Assembly (NCBI RefSeq): GCF_963678635.1
Contig: NC_087062.1
Location: 21,131,789-21,195,788, forward strand
Length of the DNA stretch: 64,000 bases
Source: Symsagittifera roscoffensis
Taxonomy: Eukaryota > Xenacoelomorpha > Acoela > Convolutidae
Reading direction: 5' to 3'
Made by a program: the position numbers and the translations under genes. Below the pieces are notes generated by a model, which saw only the letters and a program-made list of their open reading frames with translations, had not been told where the DNA came from and made no database searches. Shown here piece after piece: positions 61,401 through 64,000 of the stretch. Position 1 is the stretch's first letter; each line of letters opens with the position of its first letter.

Positions 61401-62030
61401 GTAAAAGGAAATGATTTTTCTCACGCTGAAAACTTGGGGGAATTGCGATAATTAATGGTAAAAATAAGTTATTGAATGAAAAATAATTCGTTATGGCCGT
61501 TTCATGATGACCAATTGTTTGAAGTTTTTTGTAATAAATGAGTTACAAATCCTAATCAACCAAGCCCCCCCCCCCAAAAAAAAACTTTTGCTTAAGATTT
61601 GCATAAATTCAATCATTTTGCATCCTATCATCTGTTTGATGCGCAAATCGTGGTTTAAATGAAGTTATCTGCCATTGTCACCACATTACGGATTCTCAGA
61701 GTAAAAAATGCTCAAAGTTATTTTCAAAATCTTTGATCGGAAAAAAAACTAGTGAAACTGGAATTATGATTTTTTGTTTAGTTTTTTTTTTCATCTGAGA
61801 CTTAGCTGATATTTGTAAAACTATTTTCATCAGCGACAGAAAGAGCCTCAAAACAAAAAAGTTAAATAGATTTCATCAGCCAAAAACATGCAAAACCAGA
61901 ATTGGTATAGGTTTGAAAACAACCGAAGGTGTACTAGTAAACTTTTTACAGTCCAATCATTACCTGGTCCGATCATTGAAAATGAGGAGGAATTTTTGTC
62001 TTAAGATGTGAATTAGTTTATTAGTTATTT
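58498..62030. other. unassigned AT-rich sequence with one microsatellite
   Basis: No exon, RNA or member of the repeat families seen elsewhere. It contains the CTT microsatellite at 60191-60231 and a C9A9-type run at 61566-61584. Short frames (for example 58963-59166, 59102-59305 +) have no family features. Confidence 0.4.
60191..60231 (+). repeat. (CTT)n microsatellite
   Basis: Seven uninterrupted CTT units followed by CTGCTGCTTC and a T-rich tail. Confidence 0.9.
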
Positions 62031-63105
62031 TTGTTCCGACTTTCGGTACGAAAGTAACGGAATATTTGTGCTCGGCTCGGGGTGGGTTTTTTTTTCTTCA
62101 GACAAATTTCGACTTTTTAACTAGCCTTTTTTGACGGAATTTTTTATATCATTCAAAAGGTATTGTTGCCCTGAGCTTAAATTTGAAAAGATATTTCACC
62201 TGTGATCATTTTTCGTAAAGTCATGAGGGTTTAAAGGTTGCCATTTTGACCAATTTGGGACAATTAACGCTCGATATGATTCGCGCTATTAACGCGTAAG
62301 CGGAGATTTATTTCGTCTTATAAATCGTTCCAAATTGGTTGAACGAAGCTTATTTGCCATAATTGATTTGTTACAAGGAACGAAATCTCTCTTTTTGTAA
62401 TTTATATGGCGTGTGGGGGGATGATTTTCATTAAAAATTTCAAATTTTAGAAAAAAAAATTTTCGTTTTATTTTATTTCATTTAATTTTTTAAATGTTAT
62501 TACTGCTGCTTCATAAACCTTAAAGGCAGTCGGAAAATTCAGGGCTTCGTCCTGATACGAGCAGTCTTGTTGTTCCGACTTTAGATACGAAAGTGACGGA
62601 ATATTTGTGCTCGGGGTGGGTTTTTTTTTTCTTCAGACAAATTTCGACTTTTTAACTAGCCTTTTTTGACGGAATTTTTTTATATCATTCAAAAGGTATT
62701 GTTGCCCTGAGCTTAAATTTGAAAAGATTTTTCACCTGTGATCATTTTTTGTAAAGTTATGAGGGTTTAAAGGTTGCCATTTTGACCAATTTGGGACAAT
62801 TAACGCTCGATATGATTCGCGCTATTAACGCGTAAGCGGAGATTTAATTCGTCTTATAAATCGTTCCAAATTGGTTGAACGAAGCTTATTTGCCATAATT
62901 GATTTGTTACAAGGAACGAAATCTCTCTTTTTGTAATTTATATGGCGTGTGGGGGGATGATTTTCATAAAAAATTTCAAATTTTAGAAAAAAAAATTTTC
63001 GTTTTATTTTATTTCATTTAATTTTTTAAATGTTATTACTGCTGCTCCATAAACCTAAAGGCAGTCGGAAAATTCAGGGCTTCGCCCTGATACGAGCAGT
63101 CTTGT
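62031..63105 (-). repeat. P elements, head-to-tail pair in reverse orientation
   Basis: Copies 62031-62570 and 62571-63105, each from TTGTTCCGACTTT to CCTGATACGAGCAGTCTTG. They are closer to each other than to other P copies, sharing the core variant TTAACGCTCGATATGATTCG and GGCAGTCGGAAAATTCAGGG, so one copied the other. The first has a small CGGCT duplication (GTGCTCGGCTCGGGG). Confidence 0.9.
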
Positions 63106-63784
63106 CTTTATTTGTTTTCCACGCAAAATTAGGTACGTAAAATTTTCATGCAAATGGCTCGATTGATATAATTTAAAAAAATCATTGAAGTCTTGATCCA
63201 AACGACATTGAAAAAATTTGGTCAAGAAGTTCATTTGAAAGTTGAAAAACCGATTTCAAAAAAGGATACGCTCCAAAACTTTTATTCAAGCCCCAAAAAA
63301 TAAAGTTTCTTAATAAAATTAGATTTTAGAAGTTTTGTTAGCGCCACTTTGGGATTCACAGATTCAGGAAAACTTCAGCAAACTAAATAACCGAAAATTC
63401 AGAAAAATTGAGAAAAATATTTTGAAGATAACTGTTGTCCAATATGCCCATTGCCCTATGACTGGCAAACATGCCTAAAATCTAGGCTTTGCTTTCACCA
63501 CAGCACAGCTTTTTCTAAGATATGGTTTTCATTTTAGGATACTTGCACAACAACCCTATGTTCTTGATCGTATTTCTATGATCTATGTTCTTGATGTTTC
63601 TATGATTCAGCATATCTACAAACTATCGCTGGGATTCAAACTGTGTATAAATCTTGTGAGATTCTTAGAAGACCCTGAACTCTTTTTACATATTATAGGT
63701 TTGACACATCATTATAAAAGTCTGATAACTTTCTATTTCAAAAGCTTTAAGATATGTTAAAGTCTTAAAACAATTTTGATACAA
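63106..63784. other. unassigned sequence
   Basis: AT-rich; nothing recognised. Confidence 0.4.
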
Positions 63785-64000
63785 TTTTTGAAGAAATGCG
63801 GAATCGTTATGCTTGGGGTGCTTTTATGCAGTCAAATTTCGGCTATTGAAATAATTTTTTGACGAACGGTTTTTTTACACCATTGAAAATATTGTCTTCT
63901 TGAGTTCAATTGTAAAAAAGCATTTACCTTCGATAAAAGTTGTGGGTGTGTGAAATTTGCTAATTTGGCCACTCTATAACGAGGAAATGGAAGCGTATCG
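63785..64000 (-). repeat. very diverged P relative, cut by the window edge
   Basis: In the same order as reverse P: GCGGAATCGTTATGCTTGGG (P: CGGAATATTTGTGCTCGGG), CAGTCAAATTTCGGCT, TTTTTTGACGAACGG, TTGAGTTCAATTGTAAAA, TTTACCTTCGAT, GAAATTTGCTAATTTGGCCA. Similarity is patchy and roughly two-thirds by eye. Confidence 0.55.

Overview
This is an AT-rich, intron-containing animal (invertebrate-type) genomic window. The grounds are an EMG1/NEP1 gene with a 4.2 kb intron, a claudin/PMP22-like tetraspan gene with GT-AG introns and AATAAA signals, a BEL/Pao LTR retrotransposon (an animal-restricted group), hAT-type MITE remnants, and long stretches of microsatellite and interspersed repeat. The sequence alone does not let me name the species. 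True coding sequence is a small minority of the window.

Layout. 1-440: short-period GCGGAATCC repeat cluster. 744-5456: the last two recognisable exons of EMG1 (earlier exons probably lie before the window), with a compound TATG/TA/TG microsatellite in the intron. 5505-5772: a 200-N gap flanked by the same 34 bases, probably a false gap. 6.8-16.8 kb: four head-to-tail copies of a ~2.52 kb repeat (called R here). 16.8-29.3 kb: a segment (S) carrying the tetraspan gene, present as intact copy A (19325-20445), an exon 2-3 fragment B (21321-21816) and intact copy C (27720-28841). An ~8.4 kb tandem duplication of R+S, plus a nested 1371 bp duplication, explain this layout. 29.3-49.4 kb: repeat-rich, apparently gene-free DNA with many copies of a ~530-545 bp element (called P here), which has a CpG-rich palindromic core and subterminal TGTTCCGACT inverted repeats. 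It also holds a 3.63 kb near-identical tandem duplication with a third partial copy, and hAT-like MITEs. 49409-58492: a young BEL/Pao element with 5 bp target duplications, near-identical LTRs and a few reading-frame lesions. 58.5-64.0 kb: mostly unassigned sequence with two more P copies in reverse orientation and one very diverged relative at the right edge.

How the parts relate. EMG1 acts in 18S rRNA modification and small-subunit biogenesis; the tetraspan is a predicted membrane protein; nothing links the two functionally. The coherent story is structural. Both the R units and the interspersed P copies descend from one palindrome-centred repeat family. R carries diverged copies of it in both orientations, and the two junctions that copied the tetraspan gene fall inside or beside that palindromic core. 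The BEL/Pao element has two unusual non-coding features: tRNA-like A/B boxes with a GC hairpin in its LTR, and a leader with a triplicated hairpin whose arms co-vary.
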